From an uncultured Bacteroidota bacterium (GTDB lineage Bacteria > Bacteroidota > Bacteroidia > Chitinophagales > Chitinophagaceae), in contig CAIYLW010000019.1 of assembly GCA_903927185.1 (NCBI GenBank), forward strand, positions 1 through 57,039: 57,039 bases of DNA, read 5' to 3'. The position numbers were made by a program, and so were the translations under genes. The notes under the pieces are model-generated. The model ran no database searches. It saw nothing but the letters and a program-made list of their open reading frames with translations, and had not been told where the DNA came from. Position 1 is the first letter of the stretch; every line of letters starts with the position of its first letter. Below, one piece after another: positions 41,875 through 50,439 of this stretch.

Positions 41875-42688
41875 GAAGGATCCAAAGATCTTGCCCACCA
41901 AATTTTTCGGGAAATAAACTGCCATCATAAAAATGAATTATTTTGAAATAAGGCTCAATTATTTTTTCGAAATATGCTGGTTTTTCATACACTGAATAAT
42001 TTCTATTACCTGGCATGGTTAATCGGTTTTTAATAAAAGCCTTTTCGAAAATACCTGTATCCTCTAATTGATTTATTTCGTTTTGTGCTAATTGCTTATT
42101 AAAAAAAGCACCCATGGTAGTGAAGAGCAAAATACCGGTTGGTTTAATGATACGGTTCATTTCAATAAGCCATTCGTTCTGTAAAATTATTGGTATATGT
42201 GTGAAGACGGATATCCCATAAATAAGATCAAAATAATTTTCGGGATAGGTAGTAGGCGTTTGAAATGAAATATTGGAAAAGTGAACTCCTTTAATGTTTT
42301 GATTATTCCAAGTAATCATTTCATTATTAGTATCAGCACCATATAAAAGAAGGTATGGATGATGTTTATGTAAATGTTGAACAATTCTTCCTGTACCACA
42401 TCCCCAATCAAGAATTGCGGGAATTTCTTTGGGCAAAAAATCTTCAGACCATTTCAATATTTCTTTTGCAGCTAAATTTCCATCAAAGAAATATTTCTGA
42501 TAATTCAGCTGAAATGTTTCAAATAACCATTTATCTGGGGGAATAGCTAATGAAGTGTTTCTTTTTCTGAATTGTGAATTTCTGCGAAACTGACTGATTT
42601 TTTCAAAGTTGAAATGGATCTGCTTAAACAAACTGGCCCCCAAGGTCTTTTCCATTATTTTTTTCAACCTTGTTTTTAAAGCAGTCAT
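41864..42688 (-). CDS. Class I SAM-dependent methyltransferase
   Basis: This 274-residue protein has a basic N-terminal region (1-45), then a Rossmann methyltransferase domain: motif I ILDWGCGTGRIVQHLHKHHP (about 92-111), acidic loop YGADTNNEM, YFDLIYGISVFTHIP (motif IV region) and MNRIIKPTGILLFTT (motif VI). The fold resembles methyltransferases placed next to glycosyltransferases, but no such genes are adjacent. The start is four bases after the pdxJ stop on the same strand, so the two form an operon. The C-terminal codons lie inside the facing terminator. Confidence 0.78.
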   Translation of the reverse strand: MTALKTRLKKIMEKTLGASLFKQIHFNFEKISQFRRNSQFRKRNTSLAIPPDKWLFETFQLNYQKYFFDGNLAAKEILKWSEDFLPKEIPAILDWGCGTGRIVQHLHKHHPYLLLYGADTNNEMITWNNQNIKGVHFSNISFQTPTTYPENYFDLIYGISVFTHIPIILQNEWLIEMNRIIKPTGILLFTTMGAFFNKQLAQNEINQLEDTGIFEKAFIKNRLTMPGNRNYSVYEKPAYFEKIIEPYFKIIHFYDGSLFPEKFGGQDLWILQKK

Positions 42689-42691
42689 GGT

Positions 42692-43414
42692 CTAGTATTG
42701 AAGTTGGCGCTGGTACATTTGAATGGCATTCTCATAACCGAAATAAATGGCATCACAAACAAGCGCATGTCCTATGCTTACTTCATCAAGCCATGGTATA
42801 TGATGTTTGAAAAATTTCAGGTTCTGCAAATCAAGATCGTGACCTGCATTTACTCCCATGCCTAATTCATGAGCTTTCTTTGCAGCTTCTAAATAATGTC
42901 CTATTGCATTTGCTCGCTCGCCATTGGCATAAGCTGTTGCATAACCTTCTGTATATAATTCAATGCGATCTGTGCCAGTTAATGCTGCAGCATCAACCAT
43001 TGAAATAATTGGGTCTACAAAAATAGAAACTCGGATACCCGCATTTTTGAAAATTTTAATAGTTTCTATTAAGTAATCTTTATGGGCTATGGTATCCCAT
43101 CCATGATCACTGGTAAGCTGACCTAAAGCATCCGGAACAAGTGTAACCTGATGAGGTTTTGTCTCCAGCACCAAATCAATAAATTGCTGTTCGTTTGGAT
43201 TCCCCTCGATATTGAATTCAGTAGTAATTATTTTTCTAATCTCACGCACATCTTCATAACGAATATGTCTTTCATCTGGTCGGGGATGAACAGTTACGCC
43301 ATTTGCACCAAAACGTTCTGCGTCAACAGCAGCTTTTACTACATCCGGATTATTGCCACCACGGCTATTGCGGATGGTAGCAAATTTGTTGATGTTTACA
43401 CTCAATTTTGTCAT
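42692..43414 (-). CDS. pdxJ: Pyridoxine 5'-phosphate synthase
   Basis: This 240-residue TIM-barrel enzyme condenses 3-amino-2-oxopropyl phosphate with deoxyxylulose 5-phosphate to pyridoxine 5'-phosphate. Family blocks in order: LSVNINKFATIRNSRGG (4-20), GANGVTVHPRPDERHI (36-51), FNIEGNP (catalytic Glu about 70), VTLVPD, GIRVSIFVDP, and GVNAGHDLDLQN with the conserved His. The length matches the family. A TATCTTTG box sits four bases before the ATG. PLP made here would serve the cysM and desulfurase enzymes among many others. Confidence 0.93.
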   Translation of the reverse strand: MTKLSVNINKFATIRNSRGGNNPDVVKAAVDAERFGANGVTVHPRPDERHIRYEDVREIRKIITTEFNIEGNPNEQQFIDLVLETKPHQVTLVPDALGQLTSDHGWDTIAHKDYLIETIKIFKNAGIRVSIFVDPIISMVDAAALTGTDRIELYTEGYATAYANGERANAIGHYLEAAKKAHELGMGVNAGHDLDLQNLKFFKHHIPWLDEVSIGHALVCDAIYFGYENAIQMYQRQLQY

Positions 43415-43418
43415 GCAG

Positions 43419-43426
43419 CAAAGATA
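43419..43426 (-). promoter_or_regulatory. -7 box TATCTTTG for pdxJ
   Basis: A minus-strand TAnnTTTG match ends four bases before ATG 43414. If used, transcription would begin at or next to the start codon (leaderless mRNA). Confidence 0.45.
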
Positions 43427-43504
43427 GGCAGATTCTACAAGTGTTATTAATAGCTAACTTTGTAACGTATTTTAACTTTTTGAATCAAGAACTGTTGTAT
43501 TGAT

Positions 43505-45346
43505 ATGATTTACGAATCTTTGGAGTCCTGTTTAATTGATTTAGAAAACCATGGCCATTTAATCAGGATCAAGGAAGAAATTGATCCTTATCTTGAAATG
43601 GCTGCTATTCATTTACGTGTGTATGAAGCCAAGGGTCCTGCTTTATTATTTGAAAAAGTAAAAGGATCCAAATATAGAGCTGCTTCCAATATTTTCGGAA
43701 CAATAGAAAGAAGCAAGTTTATTTTTAGAGATACCCTGGCACTTGTACAAAAAATGATAGATGTAAAAGGCGATCCTATGAAAGCTATTAAACATCCACT
43801 TGATAATTTTAAAACGGGATTGGCTGCAATCAAAGCTTTGCCTTTAAAAAATCCTTCGAAGCAGCCCATTTTTTATGAAGAAATAAAAATTACTGATTTA
43901 CCTCTAATTCAACACTGGCCAATGGATGGTGGTGCATTTATTACTTTGCCACAAGTTTATTCAGAGGATATTGACGCGCCTGGAATTATGAAATCGAATC
44001 TTGGAATGTATCGAATTCAGTTAACTGGAAATGATTATGTTCCTGATAAAGAAATCGGTTTACATTATCAGTTACATCGCGGGATAGGGGTGCATCAAAC
44101 AAAGGCTAATAAATTGGGTAAACCATTAAAAGTAAGTTGTTTTGTGGGCGGCCCTCCTGCAAATACCGTGGCAGCAGTGATGCCATTACCGGAAGGGATT
44201 AGTGAAATGACTTTTGCTGGTGCCTTAGGCGGCAGAAGATTTAGATATACTTATGCAGATGGTTTTGGGATAAGTACCGATGCTGATTTTGTAATTACTG
44301 GTGAAGTATTTCCTGGTGATAATAAACCAGAAGGCCCCTTTGGAGATCACTTAGGCTATTATAGTTTAACACATCCATTTCCTGTTTTGCGAGTTCATAA
44401 AGTATATGCAAAGAAAAATGCAATATGGCCATTTACAGTTGTTGGAAGGCCCCCTCAAGAAGATACCAGTTTCGGTGAATTAATACATGAAATAGCAGGA
44501 GCTGCAATTCCCTTAGAAGTGCCGGGATTAAAAGAAGTACATGCGGTTGATGCTGCTGGAGTGCATCCATTATTATTGGCTATTGGAAGTGAAAGATATA
44601 CTCCTTATTTACCTACAAAACAACCTGCAGAATTATTAACAATTGCTAATCATATTTTAGGCACTGGGCAATTAAGTCTTGCTAAGTTTTTATTCATTAC
44701 AGCTGATGATACCAATCAATTATCAACTCATGATATTCCTGCCTTTATGCAATTTATTTTAGAGCGTATAGATTTTAAAAGGGATGTTCATTTTTATACC
44801 AATACTACAATTGATACACTTGATTATTCTGGCACTGGCATGAATACAGGTAGCAAAGTTGTTTTTGCAGCTTATGGGGAGCCTATTAGACAATTAGATA
44901 AAGAAGTACCTGCTATTTTTAAGGAACTCAATGATTTTAAACAACCTTCTTTAGCAATGCCCGGGGTTTTAGTTTTAAAAGCGAATCAATTTGTCAACGA
45001 AGATCAAACGGCAAGAGAAATTGCATCTTTAAATGCCCAATTAAAAGATCAACTAGATGCTATAAAAGGAATTGGCTTAATTGTATTATCAGATGATTCA
45101 GATTTTACCGCCGCAAATTTGAACAATTACTTATGGGTCACCTATACCCGTTGTAATCCTTCACATGATATTCACGGGATCGATTCCTTTACCCTACATA
45201 AACATTGGGGATGTAATGGTCCGCTAATTATAGATGCAAGAATTAAACCCCATCATGCACCACCTGTTAAGAAGGATCCAATAATAGAGAAAAAAATAGA
45301 TCGCCTTTTTGAAAAAGGGGGAAGTTTGTATGGTATTCTTGGTTAG
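43505..45346 (+). CDS. UbiD-family (prFMN) decarboxylase
   Basis: This 613-residue protein of the UbiD clan decarboxylates aromatic or unsaturated acids with prenylated FMN. Visible blocks: IKEEIDPYLEMAAIHLRVYE (N-terminus), LPLIQHWPMDGGAFITLPQ (about 130-148), GIHYQLHRGIGVHQT-like segment near 195, PEGPFGDHLGYYSLTHPFP (about 278-296, the prFMN/metal region with the Glu-x-x-x-Gly-Asp-His core) and GRPPQEDTSFGE. It is longer than UbiD (about 490 residues) and closer in size to the menaquinone (futalosine) pathway decarboxylases, so quinone biosynthesis is likely but not shown. No ubiX flavin prenyltransferase is nearby. Confidence 0.82.
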   Translation: MIYESLESCLIDLENHGHLIRIKEEIDPYLEMAAIHLRVYEAKGPALLFEKVKGSKYRAASNIFGTIERSKFIFRDTLALVQKMIDVKGDPMKAIKHPLDNFKTGLAAIKALPLKNPSKQPIFYEEIKITDLPLIQHWPMDGGAFITLPQVYSEDIDAPGIMKSNLGMYRIQLTGNDYVPDKEIGLHYQLHRGIGVHQTKANKLGKPLKVSCFVGGPPANTVAAVMPLPEGISEMTFAGALGGRRFRYTYADGFGISTDADFVITGEVFPGDNKPEGPFGDHLGYYSLTHPFPVLRVHKVYAKKNAIWPFTVVGRPPQEDTSFGELIHEIAGAAIPLEVPGLKEVHAVDAAGVHPLLLAIGSERYTPYLPTKQPAELLTIANHILGTGQLSLAKFLFITADDTNQLSTHDIPAFMQFILERIDFKRDVHFYTNTTIDTLDYSGTGMNTGSKVVFAAYGEPIRQLDKEVPAIFKELNDFKQPSLAMPGVLVLKANQFVNEDQTAREIASLNAQLKDQLDAIKGIGLIVLSDDSDFTAANLNNYLWVTYTRCNPSHDIHGIDSFTLHKHWGCNGPLIIDARIKPHHAPPVKKDPIIEKKIDRLFEKGGSLYGILG

Positions 45347-45350
45347 TTTA

Positions 45351-46160
45351 TTATTGGAATGCAGCGGTAGTTCCCACTTCAATCCATGTATGATCGGCTA
45401 ATAACTGAACAGAAGATAGGAATTGTTTGAAAGGTCCTGCACCTCCCCATTCTTGTGGTGCTACTAAAGATAAAATATGCGTATTATCTCGTTTCTCATA
45501 TAAATGATAGACTTGGCCAATTTGAGGTTTGAAACTTAATTTAGCTTCATAAATCATTAAACTCAATTCTTTTCTTTTCCTTATTTCCTGAGCCTGTTTG
45601 GCAAGTAATTCGATTTGTTGTCTTATCTGATTCAACTGCATATTAGTTTGATCTTCCATCGCACTTAATGCTTTGTGTTTGATGACTCCTTCCTTAGTTG
45701 GTCTGATTGCTACACTTCCAACTGAAGAAGCATAGGGAAGAACACTCATTTGCTTATGATAAATTTCAATATTGCAAAATGGTTCTGATGCTGGATTGAA
45801 TCCTTCTTGCGTAATTCTTAGATAGCCATTTGATAATATTTCATGTGTTACCGTAAGAATTTCATTTCCTCCTTTTAAAAAAACACATCGAATGGTGGAC
45901 GCATTAATGATACTGGCTTTGATGCTATCTGCAATTTCCTGATTATCTAAAGGACGAATTTCATCGTCTGGCAAAACTGAATACTGACTATAAAATGCTT
46001 CATTTTCAATACTAACCCAATTAATACTAATCAACAATTCGTGACCGTTATTGATAGATTCGATTTTATAATTTCCTGATTTAGGAATTAATCCAAATTG
46101 AAATTGACACTTCTCTGGAAATAATTGCCAGCTAGCCAAAAAATTATATGCTTGTACCAT
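45351..46160 (-). CDS. DUF2452 protein with extra N-terminal domain
   Basis: This 269-residue protein has no signal peptide. The C-terminal part (about 135-269) matches DUF2452: LPYASSVGSVAIRPTKEGVIKHKALSAMEDQT, split at residues about 138-169, then a coiled-coil-like helix (QLNQIRQQIELLAKQAQEIRKRKEL) and GQVYHLYEK. The N-terminal 130 residues form a beta-rich, lipocalin-like region (WQLFPEKCQFQFG, YLRITQEGFNP). The function is unknown. Its stop is four bases from the stop of the convergent UbiD gene. Confidence 0.7.
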   Translation of the reverse strand: MVQAYNFLASWQLFPEKCQFQFGLIPKSGNYKIESINNGHELLISINWVSIENEAFYSQYSVLPDDEIRPLDNQEIADSIKASIINASTIRCVFLKGGNEILTVTHEILSNGYLRITQEGFNPASEPFCNIEIYHKQMSVLPYASSVGSVAIRPTKEGVIKHKALSAMEDQTNMQLNQIRQQIELLAKQAQEIRKRKELSLMIYEAKLSFKPQIGQVYHLYEKRDNTHILSLVAPQEWGGAGPFKQFLSSVQLLADHTWIEVGTTAAFQ

Positions 46161-46235
46161 AGTATTGATTGCAGAAGGAAAATAGCTGCTAATAATAGTA
46201 TAACAATAAGCTAAGTTAAAGGTTGTGGATTGGAA

Positions 46236-46268
46236 AAGAAAAAGCCAACCCTTAGGATTGGCTTTTCT
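46236..46268 (-). terminator. Terminator after the DUF2911 gene
   Basis: AAAGCCAA (46241-46248) pairs with TTGGCTTT (46258-46265), with an inner CC/GG; on the minus strand it is followed by TTCTTTTCC. Confidence 0.65.
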
Positions 46269-46284
46269 AACTATAAGGATTAAT

Positions 46285-46806
46285 CTATTTTGTTTGAAAG
46301 TTAACTTGATTGTCGCCCCAAATTAGAGAGATCTTTCCTGATTTATCTATCATAAAAGTCATTCTTTCTGAGAAGCTTGCAGCTTTATTTCCTTTTACTT
46401 TTACTCTTAAAATATCATCTGCTTCTTTGTATCCAAATGCACCCCATTGTTTCCAAGTTTTGTTAAAAATGATAGTCCACTCTCCGTTTTGAACAATCGT
46501 AAAAAGAGCGTATTTGCCGGCAGCTAAGCTTTTACCCTCTACAGTTATGTTTTTACTATTCTCGAAGACGGTAGCATCATTTGCACCTGTACGCCAAACC
46601 TTTCCTTCCATAGGTTCTAAATCTTTTCCAATAGTGCGGCCTTTAACTGCGGGCTGACTATAATCAATGGTAATAATAGCTCCAGAAGCTAAAGTTGCAG
46701 ATACTTTTGCTGGAGGGCTTGGTAATTTAGATTTGTCATCCTGAGCAAATGTTTTTTGACTATTTAGCATTCCAAGCAAAAACGTTAGTGCGAGTAATTT
46801 TTTCAT
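46285..46806 (-). CDS. DUF2911 periplasmic protein
   Basis: This 173-residue protein has a signal peptide (MKKLLALTFLLGMLNSQKTFAQ). The DUF2911 pattern is complete: ITIDYSQPAVKGRTIGKDL (about 50-68), VWRTGANDATVFENSKN, GKYALFTIVQNGEWTIIFNK and a C-terminal beta strand ISLIWGDNQVNF. The family is a small beta-rich domain common in secreted Bacteroidota proteins and has no assigned role. It is a single gene with a terminator, on the same strand as the POTRA protein upstream (68 bases). Confidence 0.85.
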   Translation of the reverse strand: MKKLLALTFLLGMLNSQKTFAQDDKSKLPSPPAKVSATLASGAIITIDYSQPAVKGRTIGKDLEPMEGKVWRTGANDATVFENSKNITVEGKSLAAGKYALFTIVQNGEWTIIFNKTWKQWGAFGYKEADDILRVKVKGNKAASFSERMTFMIDKSGKISLIWGDNQVNFQTK

Positions 46807-46874
46807 ATTTGTGGTATTTTGAAAGCAATTTAATTGGATTCTTAAATAATTCAGAAAATATTATTTAAGTGGAT

Positions 46875-48731
46875 TTAATTAACTACCGCAAAATCTGGTT
46901 TGCTAACCAATTGACTATTGTATTTATATTTTAAAGCGGTACTAAAAACAATATTCCATACATGCATATTTGCTACAGATCTGGGATAATAATAGGCACG
47001 TAATTCCATAGTGCCAAATACTAGATTTTCATTTCGGGTTCTAACCCCTGCTCCAAAAGATGTATAAATATCTCCCTTAGAAACAGCTGTTCCGGTAACT
47101 CTTAAATAAGTAATATTGGTGAATCCGAAAGGGGCAAAACTGAAACCAAAAAACTTCCAATTATTATAAAAAACTTTTTCATAGTTTCCTGTAATTCTGG
47201 TTGATGCTTTTATTGATTTATTATTTGTTCCGAGTAAACCATATATACTCGAAATAAGTAAAGGGTCGTTGAGTCTGGTTCTTAATAACTGAGTCACGCT
47301 ACCACTTAGAAACTGACGCGTCTGCCATCTAGAACCCTTAATTTTTTTAAGCTTAGTGAAGTGTTCAAAGCCAGTAAGAAAACTAAGATCTTCGAATTGA
47401 TTCCCCCAATAATAGGTTCCGAATTTGAACGTATAGTTTATATAGGCATTTTTTCGAGTAAAATAATTACGTTGATAATCAAATCCTACATAAGGTCTGG
47501 AGAAATTATTCTTATTGGTCCATCCAGCCGTTAATGACATAGAAAAGCCTTCTGGTACATCTTCATTTCTTCCAAAACCATAAATAAAGTTGGTATGATA
47601 ATAATCCTGTTCAAAAACTGATATAGATGCAAGAATAGAAGTGAGATTTGAATAAAGACTATTATAAATTGTTTTATTGATATTAGGGATATCATTAAAA
47701 TGCCTATACACGCTTCGCAAGGCTAGTAAATATTTTCTACGATTTTGAAATCGATCAGAAATATGTGCTTTTGCTCCGATATTATAGCCCACCCAACTGT
47801 CGATTAAACGATAGTTATATTTAAAATCTGAAGCATATAATGAATCACTGATATAGTTGTTTCTTGTAAAACGAATGGAAGATTCATAACCACCAGTCCA
47901 GGTACTATATGGACTAACCAAAGGAAGATCCGCTTTAACATATAAGACAGATTCTTCTCTTCTTCCACTATTTAAAGCAGGTTCAATATTGCTGTATCCA
48001 AGATCAACATTGATAAAGCTTCCCATGATATTTCTTTTTAGATATCCTATACTTGCCCCATAATGGGGGGTCCTATCAAGATCTATCATATTTTTAAAAG
48101 CAACACGATCTCCAGTTCCAGCAAGATTATCATCGTTGACTTCGAAATTAATTAGTTTTTCGCTTCCTAAATCTGCGCTACCACCAACAGGGAATACATC
48201 TTTACAAATAATAATTACATCTACTCTATCTTTAGTATTTTCAGTATTTCTTATTAGAATCCTGGCATCTTGCAAGTAACTGATATCACGAAGAAATCTT
48301 TCATTGTCGGCCATTAATGCAGGATATAATGTATCACCTTCAGAGAAGAAAAGATTATTCTTGATTACTTTTTCAGAAGTATTCGGATGTAATTTATTTC
48401 CAATGTCATTAAATAAGTTTTTTGTTGATTTGGAAGTGTCGTTAACAGTTCTACTAAAATCTAATTTCTCTACAATAATTGAACGAATTACTTTACCCTT
48501 GAATTTAATAAAACCGGCTTCATTCTTTTTTACACCATCCTCAATGGAAGGCTGATCTTTACTACTGATTGAAATGCTTTTTCCGATTTTCCCCCAAAGT
48601 CCCTTTTCCTTTGCTAAGAAAAAACTATCAGTTTTTTCTTTAGTTTGGCCTGAAACATTCATTGGTATCGCTACTGCCAGATAAAGGCAGGCTTTAAAAA
48701 GAGGAATGATGATATTTCGAAACATTTGCAT
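46875..48731 (-). CDS. Outer-membrane protein with one POTRA-like domain and a barrel (Omp85-like)
   Basis: This 618-residue protein has a signal peptide (about 1-29, ending VSGQ). A POTRA-like domain is visible at about 75-180: FKGKVIRSIIVEKLDF, then VIKNNLFFSEGDTL, NERFLRDISYLQDARILI and DRVDVIIICKDVFP, which follow the beta-alpha-alpha-beta-beta order of BamA/TamA POTRAs. Residues about 190-618 are rich in alternating aromatic strands consistent with a barrel, ending TALKYKYNSQ then a short tail. No canonical VRGF motif of Omp85 proteins was noticed, so the barrel is a distant relative. A role in outer-membrane assembly or secretion is inference. Confidence 0.68.
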   Translation of the reverse strand: MQMFRNIIIPLFKACLYLAVAIPMNVSGQTKEKTDSFFLAKEKGLWGKIGKSISISSKDQPSIEDGVKKNEAGFIKFKGKVIRSIIVEKLDFSRTVNDTSKSTKNLFNDIGNKLHPNTSEKVIKNNLFFSEGDTLYPALMADNERFLRDISYLQDARILIRNTENTKDRVDVIIICKDVFPVGGSADLGSEKLINFEVNDDNLAGTGDRVAFKNMIDLDRTPHYGASIGYLKRNIMGSFINVDLGYSNIEPALNSGRREESVLYVKADLPLVSPYSTWTGGYESSIRFTRNNYISDSLYASDFKYNYRLIDSWVGYNIGAKAHISDRFQNRRKYLLALRSVYRHFNDIPNINKTIYNSLYSNLTSILASISVFEQDYYHTNFIYGFGRNEDVPEGFSMSLTAGWTNKNNFSRPYVGFDYQRNYFTRKNAYINYTFKFGTYYWGNQFEDLSFLTGFEHFTKLKKIKGSRWQTRQFLSGSVTQLLRTRLNDPLLISSIYGLLGTNNKSIKASTRITGNYEKVFYNNWKFFGFSFAPFGFTNITYLRVTGTAVSKGDIYTSFGAGVRTRNENLVFGTMELRAYYYPRSVANMHVWNIVFSTALKYKYNSQLVSKPDFAVVN

Positions 48732-48895
48732 AAAGATACCTGTATAATAACTCTTTTGATAAGATGATACTACAACTATAATGCCGTTTAAAGAAGTTAC
48801 TTGTAGAATTCAAAGGAAACGATTAAATTCATAAGAAATTTATAAATAGATGCAATAATTGTGTCAATTAATTGCCATAAAAGAAAACAAACACT

Positions 48896-49813
48896 ATGCA
48901 ATCTTCAAGAAGACAATTTATCAGTACATCGGCCCTGGCACTAGCAGGAACTGCTTTAGTACCTCGTAGTTTATTTGCTGCAGCACCAAAATCAACCGTT
49001 CTAGGTATTCAATTGTACTCAGTTCGAGATGATATGAAAAAAGATCCACTCGGAACTTTAAAACAATTAGCTGAAATGGGCTATAAAAATGTAGAACATG
49101 CTAATTATGTTAATAGAAAGTTCTATGGATATTCTGCAAAGGAATTTGTGAAAATATTGAACGATTTAGGTCTCAAAATGCCAAGTGGCCATACAGTAAT
49201 GGGGCGGACCCATTGGGACGAATCAAAAAAAGAATTTACGGATGCCTGGAAAAATACAATTGAAGATGCTGCAACTTGTGGACAGAAATTCGTAGTCAGT
49301 CCTTCGTTAGATGAGAATCTTCGCAAAACTCATGATGGTCTATTGTCGTATATGGAAGTGTTTAATAAATCGGGAGAATTGTGTAAAAAAGCGGGTATGA
49401 AATTTGGATATCATAACCACAATTTTGAATTCAGTTCATTACTGAATGGAGAAAAAGTTTTTGATATTATAATTAAGCACACTGATCCTAATTTAGTTGC
49501 ACAACAATTGGATATCGGAAATATGTATGGAGTAGGGGGAAGAGCATTAGAAATTGTTAAGAGCTATCCTGGACGCTTTGAATTAATGCACGTGAAAGAT
49601 GAAATTGCCACAACTGCAAAGGGAGAAATGAATGATGGGTATGATAGTACAGTATTAGGCACAGGAGTTGTTGGTGTAAAACAAATTATTGATGAAGCTA
49701 AAAAATCTGGAGGAACCACACATTTTATTATTGAACAAGAATCCTATCAAGATATCACACCAATTGAATCAGCTAAGAAAGATTTAGCGATTATGAAAAA
49801 GTGGGGATACTAG
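48896..49813 (+). CDS. Tat-exported sugar phosphate isomerase/epimerase-like protein
   Basis: This 305-residue protein has a twin-arginine signal (SSRRQFISTSALALAGTALV) and a xylose-isomerase-like TIM barrel: LGIQLYSVRDDMKKDPLGTL (about 37-56), MGYKNVEHANY, KFGYHNHNFEF (metal/substrate His), VAQQLDIGNMY, ELMHVKDE and THFIIEQESY. These Glu, His and Asp positions match AP-endonuclease-2/IolE-type metal sites. Exported members are common in Bacteroidota and act on sugars or inositol derivatives; the substrate is unknown. It is monocistronic, with a bidirectional terminator. Confidence 0.85.
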   Translation: MQSSRRQFISTSALALAGTALVPRSLFAAAPKSTVLGIQLYSVRDDMKKDPLGTLKQLAEMGYKNVEHANYVNRKFYGYSAKEFVKILNDLGLKMPSGHTVMGRTHWDESKKEFTDAWKNTIEDAATCGQKFVVSPSLDENLRKTHDGLLSYMEVFNKSGELCKKAGMKFGYHNHNFEFSSLLNGEKVFDIIIKHTDPNLVAQQLDIGNMYGVGGRALEIVKSYPGRFELMHVKDEIATTAKGEMNDGYDSTVLGTGVVGVKQIIDEAKKSGGTTHFIIEQESYQDITPIESAKKDLAIMKKWGY

Positions 49814-49833
49814 TTGTATACTTTTACTTTTTT

Positions 49834-49868
49834 AAAAATCCCTAATCATTCTTAGATTAGGGATTTTT
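49834..49868. terminator. Bidirectional terminator between the epimerase-like and GNAT genes
   Basis: AAAAATCCCTAATC (49834-49847) pairs perfectly with GATTAGGGATTTTT (49855-49868); both edges are A/T runs. It ends two bases before the convergent stop codon. Confidence 0.85.
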
Positions 49869-49870
49869 AT

Positions 49871-50395
49871 TTAAGCTATATTTTTTTCGAGTACAACAAA
49901 CTCTAGTTCCTGTTTTTTAATTCCAAATTTCGTATCGGTTGGGAAGGCTCTTTTTTCGCCAGTTAAATGATATCCCCGTCTTTGATACCATGCTATTAGT
50001 TCCTGGCGTACTGAAATAACGGTCATTTCAATACAATAAATATGGCTGCTTCGAGCAAAATCTTCAGCAGCCATCAATAATTTTTTTCCGATTCCAGCGG
50101 TCTGTATATCCGGTTGCACGGTAAGCATCCCTAGATATAGCTTATCTGTTTTATTTAGTAAACTTACACAGCCCACAATTTTTTGTGAACTATCTATTGC
50201 TTTTAGAAAAGTTTGACCAGCTTGATTTATCTGATCCAAAAGTGTATTAGGGTCGGTTCTAACACCTTCCAATAAATCTGCTTCCGTTGTCCAGCCTATC
50301 TTTGAACTTTCGCCTCTATAAGCACTATTTACCAATTGAACAAGTTCTGTAATATCAGAAGCAATTACTTTAGATATGCTAATATCAATATTCAT
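49871..50395 (-). CDS. GNAT-family N-acetyltransferase
   Basis: This 174-residue protein has GNAT motif A at LGMLTVQPDIQTAGIGKKLL (about 92-111; the Q-x-x-G-x-G pyrophosphate loop reads QTAGIG), followed by motif B containing AWYQRRGYHLTGE. It transfers an acetyl group from acetyl-CoA to an unknown amine. ATG 50395 is used; a TTG one codon upstream is not needed. It lies 44 bases after the stop of the glutaminase-like gene on the same strand. Confidence 0.85.
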   Translation of the reverse strand: MNIDISISKVIASDITELVQLVNSAYRGESSKIGWTTEADLLEGVRTDPNTLLDQINQAGQTFLKAIDSSQKIVGCVSLLNKTDKLYLGMLTVQPDIQTAGIGKKLLMAAEDFARSSHIYCIEMTVISVRQELIAWYQRRGYHLTGEKRAFPTDTKFGIKKQELEFVVLEKNIA

Positions 50396-50439
50396 CAAAT
50401 AAAGATAGTTTGAAATAAAAGTAATAAAAAACGGGATAA

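Noticed and set aside
48732..48895. Divergent region between the POTRA protein and Tat-exported protein genes
   Set aside because: TATCTTTA and TAATTGTG are only partial -7 matches; no clear promoter pair or operator could be supported.
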